From Lentisphaerae bacterium ADurb.Bin242 (GTDB lineage: Bacteria > Verrucomicrobiota > Lentisphaeria > Victivallales > UBA1829), in NCBI GenBank assembly GCA_002069785.1, contig MWCA01000027.1:1-58467 (forward strand): a stretch of DNA of 58,467 nucleotides. Reading direction: 5' to 3'. Position numbers and translations under genes: made by a program. Below are positions 1-9,299 of the stretch, piece by piece. Under the pieces are notes generated by a model, which ran no database searches, was not told the DNA's origin, and worked only from the letters and a program-made list of their open reading frames with translations. Every line of letters starts with the position of its first letter. Within the stretch, counting starts at the first letter, position 1.

Positions 1-558
1 TCCGCCAGCATATTCGACGGAGGAGTCCTCTTCGACTTCCGGGACTTCGGGCATCTTTCCGCGCTCAATTTCGGGTTGTCGTGGGCGCTTCTTCTTTTGT
101 ATATCGGGCTGGGGGTGTGGCTCTGTTCGGGACGATTCCGATGGAAAACCGCCGGGATCGCGGGAGGAGTGTCCCTGGTCTTGTGCCTGTGCGTATTCGG
201 ATTCCGAAACGAACGCACCCCGACAGTCGAAAAAGGGTTTGTCGTGCGCTCCGGCCACTCCATGCCGCTGGCACTGTATGACGACGCCTGGAACCTGAAA
301 ACCATCCTGCCGTTCCTGAAAGACGGATACCGTCTGCCGGTACGTTCGTGGCAGAACCGGAAAAGTGCGCCGCCCGGCGCGTATCAGACCGTGTGGCTCT
401 TCGGGGAATGCGCCCATTTCGCCGCCCAATTTCCGGATGCGGAACTGATTTTCGTCTCGCCTCCGGAAAACTTCCCGTTGCCGAAGAATACGCTCAAAGT
501 CTTCCTCAAACGTTTCCGGGAATCTCATTCCCAGGGAAAAGAGGTGGAATATTACTGA
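1..558 (+). CDS. Membrane protein, 3' part only (start lies before the window)
   Basis: The frame is open from base 1 to the stop at 556-558, so the gene begins upstream and only about 185 C-terminal residues are visible. They hold two hydrophobic segments (around visible residues 26-40 and 49-63, LSWALLLLYIGLGVW and then GIAGGVSLVLCLCVFGF) separated by a short basic turn, then a roughly 120-residue soluble tail without recognisable catalytic motif. The hairpin topology suggests an inner-membrane protein with the tail on one side of the membrane. A downstream TTG at 76 could be read as a start but the open frame before it has normal coding character, so truncation by the window edge is preferred. 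I do not recognise the family. Confidence 0.6.
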   Translation, partial: SASIFDGGVLFDFRDFGHLSALNFGLSWALLLLYIGLGVWLCSGRFRWKTAGIAGGVSLVLCLCVFGFRNERTPTVEKGFVVRSGHSMPLALYDDAWNLKTILPFLKDGYRLPVRSWQNRKSAPPGAYQTVWLFGECAHFAAQFPDAELIFVSPPENFPLPKNTLKVFLKRFRESHSQGKEVEYY

Positions 559-782
559 CCTGTTGAACAGCATCTTGCAGATCCGCCGATCGTTTTCATC
601 CTGTTTTGCACGCACCGGAGAAAGACTTGCGGGGCCGGTTCCGTGTCGGAGATTGCATTTTGTGAAGGAAGGAAGTATAGTAGTGCATGGGCATCGTTCC
701 TGAGAAAGACCGGAAAACGCTCCGGACCCGCTTTCTGACGCCCGGGATGATATGTTTGCAAAGTGATAAGGATGCACGTGAA

Positions 783-3236
783 ATGATGAACTGGCTGTTC
801 CTGTCCGCCCTCCTTGCGGCCGTTTACGGAAACGCAATGAAGGAAGCCGTCCCGCCGGGTCTTGCCGCGGCTGTTCCGAACGAACCGTTCGGCATTTCCG
901 GGAAAGCGGAAGAATCTACGCCGAGGGAAGTGAAGAGGGTGGAAGTCCGGTCGAGAAATTTCCCAACCGAGACGATTCGTCTGGAATTCGACAAACCCGT
1001 CCTTTTGACCGATGCGCAGAAGAAAGAGCTGGAGGAGTTTCTTTCCGTTTTGCCGAGGATGAAATGTTCCATCGTGCGGATCGAACACCTCGATGCCGAC
1101 GAGAAGGTTTTGCTCCGATACGACTGTCCCGGAAACATCTCGCAATACGACGCGGACGGAACCCCCGTCGGCAGCTTTTTTTCATTTCCCTTCATAATGC
1201 TCAAGTCGGGCGCAAATGGAAAAATCCTGCGTCTTTACGGCAGCGATTACGGAAAGGTGAACGGAATGCCGGCCTGGGAAAAGAATTTTCCCGAATTCCT
1301 GAAATCACTCGAAAAGCTGAACAAAGCGGAATTCCAGCAGCCTCCGGTGAAACTCCTTTCCGTCCGGCAGGCGGAAGAATTCTTTGCAAAAACGAAAACA
1401 CTGAAGCCGGACATGACGGCGGAAGAAGTCATTGCGATTCTCGGGAAACCGGATGAGGATCAGGTCCCGGGGCCGAAAAGAATCTCCCCGTTGAGCAAAG
1501 ATACAACCTTCCGCCAGTTGTATTACTACTTTTATCGCGTCTACCGTTCGGTGAATACGCAGGATCTTTTTGTGACGCTCCGATTTCATTTTCCGGATTA
1601 CCCCGACCGGACAAAGACCGCGTTGAAGGATTTGCACTCCAACATTGAAATGAATCATCTCCGGAATGAAACGAGGCTGGTGTCTGCGAGAGGATCTCGT
1701 TCCGACGGTATGGGCGACCAGTCCTATGTTACGGAAAAGAGGAAGGTCAGCCTTCCCGAGCCCCGAAGACTCCAGGTCGACGGAAAAACGAGGTCCATCG
1801 GATTCGGGATGACGACACTCCGTTTTTTTCATGAACCGTATTTGTTTTCCGGGTATGATTTCCTGACCCGGATGATTCCGGAAGTCCGATACGGGAAAGG
1901 AGGTCTGTTGTTTTCAACCAACCAGAGCGCCCTTCCTGTCCCGAACGCGGGAAACGGTCCCGACCGTCTTCTGATGAACCCGGATGGTTCGAAGCGCGAA
2001 TATCCGTTCCGGCTCGAATGGCTGAAGGAGGAGGCCGATCTCGAGGAACTTGACCTGTCCCAGCTGTCCCAGCTTGAACTCGATTCGACGTGTCTGCCGA
2101 AGCTCCGCACCCTCCATCTCGGCGGACAGATCGCCGGCTTGGAAAAGCTCGATCTCCCCGCGCTCGAGACCCTGATTCTTTCCGGGAGGCCCCAGCCGCC
2201 CGACGGTGAAATCCGCCGGAACACCCGTTTTCGTGTGGGCGTCCCCACTTTTTCGGATGCGCCGCTGCTCCGGCTTTCCCGGAAGCTCCCGAAACTCAAA
2301 AATCTGGTACTGAACGGGAACTCGGGCGACCTCGACTTTTCCACGCTGGCGGAACGGAATCTGGAAAGCGTCTCGCTGTCCAGTTGTACCGCCGGGCAGC
2401 TTGCCGTTCTCCGCGGACAGAAGATCCGTGAACTCACGTTTGCTCTCCGCGATTCGGAAAATCTGAAAACAGTTTCGGAGCTTCTCGATTCGTTCCCGCT
2501 CGAAAAACTGCAATTTTCAGGAAGCCTCACGGACTACAGCTTCCTCCGGAAAATGAAGTTACGCGAACTTTTCCTGCGTCCGATGGGAAAAGAGGCGTCA
2601 TTCGATCCGGAATGGCTGCGCGGGAAGCCGCTGGAAAAACTGACTGTTTTCGGTGCTTTCGGCGACAGAGCCACCGATTGGGGTGTCCTGAAAAGCCTGC
2701 CGAATCTCCGGGAACTGATCTTCACCAATGCATGGATCGCCGATCCCGCCGTATTTGCCGGACTTCCGGTGGAGAATCTTTCCCTCCAGCAATGCGGGTT
2801 CGGGAAGCCGGAAGTTCTGGAGGCGATTGCCATGATGCCGAAACTTCAGATGCTCCATATCGGCCTGGCGTATCACATGCCGCCGGACAGTCCGCGCAAA
2901 GGCTCAAATCTCACTTCTTCTTTCCCGTGGGAAAAGCTTTCCGTTCTTCCGCTGAAGGCGTTTTCCTACTGGGGGACGCGGGCCGATTTTCTCCAGCCGT
3001 TCCAGTCGCTCGAATACCTGAAAATCACCGATACTTCGAAGGACGGAAAAATTCAAATCGAAGACGTGAAGCGCGCCAAACCGCTCAAGGTGTTCGTGCT
3101 GAACAAAGGACATCTGAATACGATGTCTCCGCAGTGGCAGCCGGGAGAAAGCCGTTCCACCATGATTCAACCGATCCGGAAACCGGAGATTGCCGAACGC
3201 ATCATCCTGAATTCCGCTTCCAGGTTCTTCTTTTGA
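783..3236 (+). CDS. Secreted leucine-rich-repeat protein with a BamE/SmpA-like segment
   Basis: An 817-residue protein that opens with a plausible Sec signal peptide (MMNWLFLSALLAAVYG). I chose the ATG at 783 because the upstream 32 codons of the open frame are not signal-like and AAGG lies about ten bases before it. Around residues 209-222 the text DMTAEEVIAILGKPDE resembles the helix of BamE/SmpA-type small lipoproteins, a fold often used as a periplasmic protein-binding module. From about residue 400 to 775 there are repeated LxxLxLxxL-type units (for example LEELDLSQLSQLELD and LRTLHLGGQIAGLEKLDL), typical of a bacterial leucine-rich-repeat solenoid. LRR proteins generally bind proteins; the partner here is unknown. 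It converges on the next gene with 22 bp between stops. Confidence 0.7.
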   Translation: MMNWLFLSALLAAVYGNAMKEAVPPGLAAAVPNEPFGISGKAEESTPREVKRVEVRSRNFPTETIRLEFDKPVLLTDAQKKELEEFLSVLPRMKCSIVRIEHLDADEKVLLRYDCPGNISQYDADGTPVGSFFSFPFIMLKSGANGKILRLYGSDYGKVNGMPAWEKNFPEFLKSLEKLNKAEFQQPPVKLLSVRQAEEFFAKTKTLKPDMTAEEVIAILGKPDEDQVPGPKRISPLSKDTTFRQLYYYFYRVYRSVNTQDLFVTLRFHFPDYPDRTKTALKDLHSNIEMNHLRNETRLVSARGSRSDGMGDQSYVTEKRKVSLPEPRRLQVDGKTRSIGFGMTTLRFFHEPYLFSGYDFLTRMIPEVRYGKGGLLFSTNQSALPVPNAGNGPDRLLMNPDGSKREYPFRLEWLKEEADLEELDLSQLSQLELDSTCLPKLRTLHLGGQIAGLEKLDLPALETLILSGRPQPPDGEIRRNTRFRVGVPTFSDAPLLRLSRKLPKLKNLVLNGNSGDLDFSTLAERNLESVSLSSCTAGQLAVLRGQKIRELTFALRDSENLKTVSELLDSFPLEKLQFSGSLTDYSFLRKMKLRELFLRPMGKEASFDPEWLRGKPLEKLTVFGAFGDRATDWGVLKSLPNLRELIFTNAWIADPAVFAGLPVENLSLQQCGFGKPEVLEAIAMMPKLQMLHIGLAYHMPPDSPRKGSNLTSSFPWEKLSVLPLKAFSYWGTRADFLQPFQSLEYLKITDTSKDGKIQIEDVKRAKPLKVFVLNKGHLNTMSPQWQPGESRSTMIQPIRKPEIAERIILNSASRFFF

Positions 3237-3258
3237 ATCCGGATGGAAAAGAGACGAT

Positions 3259-4296
3259 TCAGTCTGTGCCGTTCTCCAGCGAAAACAGTTCGTCAAACGG
3301 TGCTTTTTCCAGCCGTTCCGGATGCAAGCGGATCTTCTCTGCCGGTTCCGTCCAGCCCTTGCCGTCACGACGGAAATGCACCTCTCCCGGCATGATTGCC
3401 AATGTTTCCATACGGAATGCCTCCGGGTCGAGACGGAAAAGAATCGCCATCGCACAGACGCGGCCCTCGTTGGTCCGGGCCGTGTCGAGCAGACGAACGA
3501 CTTCGGCCGTGCCGTTCCGCACGGCGTCGCGGTAAAGAATACGGAAGGCGGCGGACGAGGAAGTCGCAGACGCGGTTTTGTCCTCTGCCGGTCCGCAGAT
3601 GCAATCCGTTTTCTTCAACACCTCCTTGGCTTGCTGAATTTCGACGCGGCCCTTCAAATTCTTGAGCGATTCCAGCGTCCGGCGGACGGATTCCCGTCCT
3701 GTCCGGATATTTTCATAACCGAAACGGAACAGGGCGCGGCTTTCGCTCAAATTTCCTGCAATCAGGGGGTCCGGAATTCCTTTCGCACGGGCCGTTTCGA
3801 TCTCGAACTTGAGACCCGCGAGCAGACTTGTCCGCCATACCCGGCTCATGAACTTGCGTTCCGCCGTGCGGCTCCAGAGAAATGACCCGCCGAACCACAG
3901 CGGCGCAACCAGAAAAACGATCCACGTATATTTCTTATATGGATTGACCGCCAGCAATGCGGCTGTGATAATACAGCAAACGCCCGCCACACAGGAAATG
4001 AAAGCAAGTCGCTGCTGAGTCCATAAGAAGTCGTAACGGATTTCGGGAAGCGGCGTCCCCGTATTGAGCGCGGAAATGAAAGCATCCAGTTTCCGCATGG
4101 AATCGTATCCTTCCTGCCAGTTCAGATTGAGCTGTCCCAGCGAGAACAAGGCTTCCGCGAGCCACCAGGACGCGATCCAGTAGAGAAGCACCCCGGTCAG
4201 TTTCTGCCATCGGGGCAAGTCGGCCAATTTCATCAGAAAGAAGGGCAGTGTCAGCAAGATGTACGCCGCCCCGCACGCTCCGAAAAGCAGTATCAT
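3259..4296 (-). CDS. Hypothetical inner-membrane protein
   Basis: A 345-residue protein not recognised as a known family. The N-terminal half has four hydrophobic stretches (about residues 1-20, 32-50, 95-115 and 123-140), followed by a charged, probably helical soluble region of about 190 residues. Two CxC-like residues (DCICG near residue 240) stand out but no complete metal site is visible. The gene follows another minus-strand membrane protein after 112 bp, and the two share a hydrophobic N-terminus with soluble C-terminus layout, so they may be co-transcribed with rarA upstream. Function cannot be assigned from sequence alone. Confidence 0.55.
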   Translation of the reverse strand: MILLFGACGAAYILLTLPFFLMKLADLPRWQKLTGVLLYWIASWWLAEALFSLGQLNLNWQEGYDSMRKLDAFISALNTGTPLPEIRYDFLWTQQRLAFISCVAGVCCIITAALLAVNPYKKYTWIVFLVAPLWFGGSFLWSRTAERKFMSRVWRTSLLAGLKFEIETARAKGIPDPLIAGNLSESRALFRFGYENIRTGRESVRRTLESLKNLKGRVEIQQAKEVLKKTDCICGPAEDKTASATSSSAAFRILYRDAVRNGTAEVVRLLDTARTNEGRVCAMAILFRLDPEAFRMETLAIMPGEVHFRRDGKGWTEPAEKIRLHPERLEKAPFDELFSLENGTD

Positions 4297-4408
4297 TTTT
4301 CCGGACCTTTCTTGAGAGGAATCATTTTCCGGTACCGAGGCGGTACGCTTACCGGCGACCGGAACTTTTCAGAACCGGAGCCTCCCAAAGATTTTATCAA
4401 CGGAATAT

Positions 4409-5332
4409 TCATCGGTTGGCGTAATTTCCGTAAAGGATATGGGTTTTCCGGTCATAGAGCAGCGTCCATCCGCCGCCGTTTGCCCAGCGCTCGTTATGGA
4501 AATAGAAGGACTCCGGCTTCCGATCAAGTCCGCTCTTCCGCAGAATTTCAAAAGGAATGATATTTTCCGGATGCCGCCCCCCATGGGCGGGGATGTCGTG
4601 TTTCCGGATTTCATAGCTGTTCCGGCGGGCGAACCGGAGGAATTCCGTTTCAGAACATTCGCAGGACCAGTAGAAGGTTGTGCTGAATCCCCTGTCCCCC
4701 CGGATGCGGCACTTTTTCGCCTCCGGCGGGAAACTGCGTTGAATATGTTCTGCCGAAAGTGCGAAATACCGTCCGGGGCGAAGCTCCGATGTCCGATACT
4801 CGAAGCGGGTCGGCATCATCGTCAGGAAGGGGAGCACGACAAGCACCCCTATAATTTCCAGCAAAAGTCCGCATGCCAGCAGGCTGACCGACAGATTGGA
4901 ACCCCGTTTTTTCGGGCGGAGGACGCCGAGGATGACCGCCGCCGTCGCGGCCGCCGGAAAGAGCAGCAGGGGCCATCCGGCGTAAAAGAGATCGAACCGC
5001 CCGATGAGTTTCAGCCCGACAAGGAGGAGCATGGCGCCGAGGATCGTCAGCGCCAGATAGCGCAGCGCCGTGACGGTCCGGCTCGGCTGTTCGATGCATT
5101 CTTTCCGCTCGTCCGGGTACGCCGGAACGATTTCCCTGAAGAGATGGCGCGCAAGAAAATACAGCGCCAGCGCATCCAGCAGAATATACAGTCCCCATGC
5201 AAGCCACGAATTACGGACGCCCAGCACCGAGACCACTCGCAGGGCAAGCAACAGCACCATGTTGATGACGGCAAAATACACGATCAGGTTCAGGATGAAC
5301 GTGACCCATTGCAGAACTTTTCTCCAGTTCAT
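4409..5332 (-). CDS. Hypothetical inner-membrane protein
   Basis: A 307-residue protein with about six hydrophobic segments in its first 180 residues, including WVTFILNLIVYFAVINMVLLL, LAWGLYILLDALALYFLA, YLALTILGAMLLLVGL, LLLFPAAATAAVILGVL and VSLLACGLLLEIIGVLVVLP. A soluble C-terminal domain of about 120 residues follows, rich in aromatic and charged residues, with cysteines at SCECSE. No family motif was recognised. It starts 66 bp after the stop of rarA on the same strand and could be the distal part of that operon. The 112 bp between its stop and the next gene hold nothing I can name. Confidence 0.55.
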   Translation of the reverse strand: MNWRKVLQWVTFILNLIVYFAVINMVLLLALRVVSVLGVRNSWLAWGLYILLDALALYFLARHLFREIVPAYPDERKECIEQPSRTVTALRYLALTILGAMLLLVGLKLIGRFDLFYAGWPLLLFPAAATAAVILGVLRPKKRGSNLSVSLLACGLLLEIIGVLVVLPFLTMMPTRFEYRTSELRPGRYFALSAEHIQRSFPPEAKKCRIRGDRGFSTTFYWSCECSETEFLRFARRNSYEIRKHDIPAHGGRHPENIIPFEILRKSGLDRKPESFYFHNERWANGGGWTLLYDRKTHILYGNYANR

Positions 5333-5398
5333 CTTGTTTTTTCCCTTATGGAATGCCCATCCGGATTTGGAACCGCTTTTCTTGTCCGGTTCTTGTTT

Positions 5399-6703
5399 TT
5401 ATTTCTTTCCCTGTTTTTCGCGGCGCAGACGCTCCCAGTAGGCAAGACGCTTGACAATTTCCCGTTCGAAGCCGCGCTCGGGCGGATTGTAGAACTTCTG
5501 CCGGGGCATCTTGTCCGGGAAATAATTCTGTCCGGAAAAGGCGTCCGGGAGGTCCTGGTCGTACTGGTATCCGTCACCGTAGCCGAGCTCCTTCATCAGT
5601 TTGGTGGGAGCGTTCAGGATGTGCGCGGGCGGGGTGAGGGTTCCGTATTGTTTGGCGGCGCGGCGGGCGGCGCCCCAGGCGGTGTAGACGCTGTTGGATT
5701 TGGGAGCGGTTCCGAGGTAGACGACGAGTTCCGCGATGGCCAGGTCGCCTTCCGGCGAACCGAGCCGCTCATAGGTGTCCCACGCGGCGATGGCGATGTT
5801 CAGCGCATTGGGATCGGCCATGCTGACGTCCTCCATGGCGAACCGGGTCAGGCGCCGGAGGAGATAGAGGGGGTCTTCGCCGCCTTCGATCATCCGGGCG
5901 GCCCAGTAGAGGGCGGCGTCGGTATCGGACCCGCGGAGGGACTTGTGGAGCGCGCTGATGAGGTTGTAGTGTCCGTCGCGGTCCTTGTCATAGCCGGGGG
6001 CTTTCTGCTGGACGAACTTGAGGAGTTTTTCGCGGTTCAGGATTTCGCCGTCGGAGAGATTGTAGATGCTTTCGATCAGGTTGATGATGTAGCGGCCGTC
6101 GCCGTCGGCCAGTTCCCGGAGCGTGGCGCGGGCGTCGGAATCGAGGGGCAGGGGGTGTCCGACCACCTTTTCCGCGCGGACCAGGATTTTTTCGAGCGCC
6201 TCGTCGTCCAGCGGCTTCATGACAAAGACCTTGCACCGCGAAAGGAGCGCTCCGTTGAGTTCAAACGACGGATTTTCCGTGGTCGCGCCGACCAGAATCA
6301 CGGTTCCGTTCTCGACATACGGGAGAAAGCCGTCCTGCTGCGCCCGGTTGAAACGGTGGATTTCGTCCACGAACAACAGGGTGCCGACCCCGGTTTCGCG
6401 GCGTCGGGCGGCGTCATCGAAAGCCTTCCGCAGATCGGCGATGCCGGAAAAGACCGCGGACAAGGCGGTGAAGTGGAGCGAGGTGTCGCTGGCCATCAGG
6501 CGGGCGGCGGTGGTCTTCCCGCAGCCGGGGGGACCCCAGAGAATGAAGCTGGAAAGGTGTTTGCTGTCGATCATCCTCCGCAGGGGACCGTCCGGACCGA
6601 GCAAGTGATCCTGTCCCACGATCTCGTCGAAGGAAGAGGGCCGCAGCTTGTCCGCGAGGGGCTGTCCGCCCGCCAGAGGTGAAAACAGCGTGTCTTCGTT
6701 CAT
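5399..6703 (-). CDS. rarA: Replication-associated recombination protein A (RarA/MgsA, clamp-loader-like AAA+ ATPase)
   Basis: A 434-residue AAA+ ATPase of the RarA/MgsA/WRNIP1 family, which acts at stalled replication forks and single-strand gaps. The Walker A motif GPPGCGKTTAARLM is near residue 57 and the Walker B LFVDEIHRFNRAQQDGFLP near residue 110, with the sensor-1 text LVGATTENPSFELN and a sensor-2/lid region after it. The C-terminal half (EDVSMADPNALNIAIAAWD and the tail DKMPRQKFYNPPERGFE) is characteristic of this family and separates it from DnaX and RuvB. Length is normal. Its start codon overlaps the stop of cinA by four bases (ATGA), indicating translational coupling in the repair/phospholipid run. 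Confidence 0.95.
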   Translation of the reverse strand: MNEDTLFSPLAGGQPLADKLRPSSFDEIVGQDHLLGPDGPLRRMIDSKHLSSFILWGPPGCGKTTAARLMASDTSLHFTALSAVFSGIADLRKAFDDAARRRETGVGTLLFVDEIHRFNRAQQDGFLPYVENGTVILVGATTENPSFELNGALLSRCKVFVMKPLDDEALEKILVRAEKVVGHPLPLDSDARATLRELADGDGRYIINLIESIYNLSDGEILNREKLLKFVQQKAPGYDKDRDGHYNLISALHKSLRGSDTDAALYWAARMIEGGEDPLYLLRRLTRFAMEDVSMADPNALNIAIAAWDTYERLGSPEGDLAIAELVVYLGTAPKSNSVYTAWGAARRAAKQYGTLTPPAHILNAPTKLMKELGYGDGYQYDQDLPDAFSGQNYFPDKMPRQKFYNPPERGFEREIVKRLAYWERLRREKQGKK

Positions 6704-7935
6704 AGTTTTTCTCCCCGGAGCATGCGCCGGAGTGTGTTCAGCGCGGTGGCGGCGCTACGGGCCCGGACCTGTTCGCGGCTGCCCCGGAAATGGTATTCCG
6801 CGACCAGCGACTGTTCAAAGCAGCGGACGCCGATGTAGACCAGCCCCACCGGTTTTTCGGGCGTTCCGCCCTTCGGTCCGGCGATTCCCGTGACCGAAAT
6901 GGCGCAATCGGAACGGAACCGTTCCACGATGCCGGAAAGCATTTCCCCGGCGCATTCGGCGCTGACCGCTCCGTATTTCCGGAGGGTTTCCTCCGAAACG
7001 CCCAGCAGGTTCCGTTTGACTTCATTCGCGTAGGAAACGATTCCGCCGAGATACCCGGCGGAGGCGCCCGGCATATCCGTGATGAGCTCCGAAATGAGGC
7101 CGCCCGTACAGGATTCGGCGAGGGCGAGGGTCGCGCCCCGTTCTTTCAGCAGATGAAGAATTTCCGCGGCCACCGTGGAGGCTCCGTCGGAGAGCATCTC
7201 CATGAAGAACTCCTTCCGGACGGCCTGTTCGGCGGATTCCACGCAGAGGCTGTCCGGGGAGGTGAGGAACAGTTTCACGAATTCCGGGGAGGCGCAGTAG
7301 GCGACGGAGAGGCAGGGATGGGATTCGAGGATCGGAATCGTCCGTTCCTCCACCCGTGATTCGGGCACGCCGGAGATATGGAAAAGCCGGGTGTGGAGCC
7401 GGTTGTCGAGATGCGCCTTGAGAATGGGCAGAAGCTGGTTGTCGAACATCGGATGGAGTTCGGCGGGCGGTCCCGGAAGCATGACGATGTGCTTCTCCGG
7501 CGTGGTGTTCGTCCGGATATGGATGCCCGGCGCGGACCCGCACTCGTTGAGGAGCGCTTCGGCGCCGTGCGGGATGAGCGCCTGGTTCAGGAAACGGAGC
7601 GGAAGTTCGCCGCGCTTGAGGGAGTACCAGCGCTCGCGGACGGCCTGTTCGGCTCTCGGGTCCAGTTCCAGCGGACAATTCAGATATTCCGCGATAGCCT
7701 GTTTGGTGAGGTCGTCGGCGGTGGGGCCGAGCCCGCCCGAGGTGATGATGAAGTCGGCATGGTTCATCGCGTACTGAAGCGCTTCGGTCACGTCGGCCGG
7801 CCGATCGGGGACCTCGAGGGAAAGAACCGGCATGATTCCCATCGTGAGAAGATGTTGGCCGATGTAGGTCAGGTTGGTATTGACGACCGCGCCTTTGAGA
7901 AGCTCGTCGCCGATGCACAGAACGGCCACTTTCAT
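6700..7935 (-). CDS. cinA: CinA family protein (competence/damage-inducible; NMN amidohydrolase domain)
   Basis: A 411-residue two-domain CinA. The N-terminal MoeA/MogA-like domain starts with VAVLCIGDELLKGAVVNTN and contains the FIITSGGLGPTADDLT signature; in characterised CinA proteins this domain has ADP-ribose pyrophosphatase or related activity. The C-terminal PncC domain (from about residue 250) contains LALAESCTGGLISELIT and ISVTGIAGPKGGTPEKPVG, the nicotinamide-mononucleotide deamidase signatures used in pyridine nucleotide salvage. The gene overlaps both neighbours by four bases, so it is coupled to the acyltransferase before it and rarA after it. Its physiological role (NMN salvage or competence) cannot be separated from the sequence. 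Confidence 0.95.
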   Translation of the reverse strand: MKVAVLCIGDELLKGAVVNTNLTYIGQHLLTMGIMPVLSLEVPDRPADVTEALQYAMNHADFIITSGGLGPTADDLTKQAIAEYLNCPLELDPRAEQAVRERWYSLKRGELPLRFLNQALIPHGAEALLNECGSAPGIHIRTNTTPEKHIVMLPGPPAELHPMFDNQLLPILKAHLDNRLHTRLFHISGVPESRVEERTIPILESHPCLSVAYCASPEFVKLFLTSPDSLCVESAEQAVRKEFFMEMLSDGASTVAAEILHLLKERGATLALAESCTGGLISELITDMPGASAGYLGGIVSYANEVKRNLLGVSEETLRKYGAVSAECAGEMLSGIVERFRSDCAISVTGIAGPKGGTPEKPVGLVYIGVRCFEQSLVAEYHFRGSREQVRARSAATALNTLRRMLRGEKL

Positions 7936-8612
7936 GATTCAGCAGACCTCCTTTTCCGATCCACGGTAATGGCGTTGAGACGGTTCTGCACCTCGAGGCG
8001 CCAGCGTTCCAGCTCTTCTTCCTTCAGGTTCGGAGGAATCGATACGGGTTCCCCCAGGCGCATGGTGATTTTGGCCCAGGGCTTGGGAATCTGGAACCCG
8101 TCCCAGCTTTTCAGTTCCCAGTAGGAGGAGTAGTTCACGGCGATCGGGATGATCCGCACTCCGGTCTCGCTCGCCAGATGGATGGGGCCGCGGCTCATGA
8201 CGTACTTCGGACCGCGCGGCCCGTCCGGCGTGAAGCTCACGTATTTGCGTTTCATGAGGATGCTCTTCATGGCGCCGACCAGCACCTGCACCGCTTTGCG
8301 CGAAGTCGAGCCGCGCACGCTTTCGATCCCGAATTGCCGGCAGAGATCGGCGATGTATTCGCCGTCGCGCGAGGCGCTGATGACAGCCACGGTATGGTCC
8401 CGCTCCCACCGATCGAACATCGCGGGGAAAAAGAGCAGACGGTTGTGCCAGAGCACGGTGATTGCCGGCGGATTTTTGGCGGCGATCGAACCGGCGTCGT
8501 CGATGATTTCCGTCCGCATGACGCGGCGGAGGAGAAGCAGGAACTTCGCCGGGAACCAGAAGAACCAGTCCGGAAACTTCTTGATCTGCCGGAAGCGGTA
8601 TTTCAGCGACAT
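7932..8612 (-). CDS. Lysophospholipid acyltransferase family protein (DUF374 type)
   Basis: A 226-residue membrane-associated acyltransferase of the DUF374/LPLAT group. The text TVLWHNRLLFFPAMF near residue 60 carries the catalytic histidine, and FTPDGPRGPKYVMSRGPIHLAS near residue 130 is the conserved DGPRGP block of this family. These enzymes sit at the inner membrane and transfer acyl groups to glycerolipid or lipid A-like acceptors; the acceptor here is unknown. The open frame extends 53 codons upstream, but those overlap nth, so I take the ATG at 8612, which is preceded by AAAGAAAGTGAAG and overlaps the nth stop by ten bases. It is coupled to cinA downstream through ATGA. Confidence 0.85.
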   Translation of the reverse strand: MSLKYRFRQIKKFPDWFFWFPAKFLLLLRRVMRTEIIDDAGSIAAKNPPAITVLWHNRLLFFPAMFDRWERDHTVAVISASRDGEYIADLCRQFGIESVRGSTSRKAVQVLVGAMKSILMKRKYVSFTPDGPRGPKYVMSRGPIHLASETGVRIIPIAVNYSSYWELKSWDGFQIPKPWAKITMRLGEPVSIPPNLKEEELERWRLEVQNRLNAITVDRKRRSAES

Positions 8613-9295
8613 GACTTCACTTTCTTTCTGGAATTTTTCCGGGCGTATTCGCAGAGGTCCTCCAGGGGACAGCCGGGACATTTCGGACGGCCCGCCGGAC
8701 ACTGTCTCCGTCCGTGGATGATCATCAGATGGGAGAACTCGCCCCAGAGTTCCGGCGCGAGGGACGCACACAGTTCCGCCTCGATCTTTGCCGGATCGGA
8801 GGAATGCGCGATTCCCACCAGATTGGAGATCCGCTTCACATGGGTGTCGACCGGAAGGCCCGGCCGGTCCAGCGCATCGGAAAGGACCACGTTCGCGGTC
8901 TTGCGTCCGACGCCCGGCAGGGACGTGAGCTCCTCCATCGTTTCCGGCACCTTCGAGCCGAAGCGTTCCACCAGCGCCTTCGCGGTTCCGATGATGCTTT
9001 TCGCCTTGGCGCGGTAGTAGCCGCAGGCATGAATCAGCGGCACCAGCTGGCCGGGCGACAATGCGGCGAAGTCTTCCGGCGTGGAATATTTCTCGAAGAG
9101 GGGTTCCGTCACGCGGTTGACCATTTTATCCGTGCATTGCGCGGAAAGAATGGTGGCGACCAGAAGCTGGAACGGCGATTCGTGCGAGAGAAAGCATTTC
9201 TGCGGACCGTATGCGGCGAGAAGACGGGCATAGACCGCGGACAGTTTTTTTTTCCGGGACGGTGTGGAGCGTGGAACAGAAGCAGCCATTTTCAT
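8603..9295 (-). CDS. nth: Endonuclease III (DNA glycosylase/AP lyase)
   Basis: A 230-residue base-excision repair glycosylase of the HhH-GPD superfamily that removes oxidised pyrimidines. The helix-hairpin-helix with the catalytic lysine is in ILSAQCTDKMVNRV followed by LPGVGRKTANVVL, and the catalytic aspartate lies in PVDTHVKRISN. The C-terminal [4Fe-4S] loop is complete: C-X6-C-X2-C-X5-C in QCPAGRPKCPGCPLEDLC. Two methionines (9295 and 9289) compete for the start; the second is better spaced from AAGGA. The gene begins 4 bp after the pssA stop. Confidence 0.96.
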   Translation of the reverse strand: MKMAASVPRSTPSRKKKLSAVYARLLAAYGPQKCFLSHESPFQLLVATILSAQCTDKMVNRVTEPLFEKYSTPEDFAALSPGQLVPLIHACGYYRAKAKSIIGTAKALVERFGSKVPETMEELTSLPGVGRKTANVVLSDALDRPGLPVDTHVKRISNLVGIAHSSDPAKIEAELCASLAPELWGEFSHLMIIHGRRQCPAGRPKCPGCPLEDLCEYARKNSRKKVKSCR

Positions 9296-9299
9296 TCCT

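Noticed and set aside
4297..4408. Possible frameshifted extension of the membrane protein 4409-5332
   Set aside because: The alternative frame continues to about 4369 but shows no conserved text with which to support a frameshift; treated as a plain intergenic gap.
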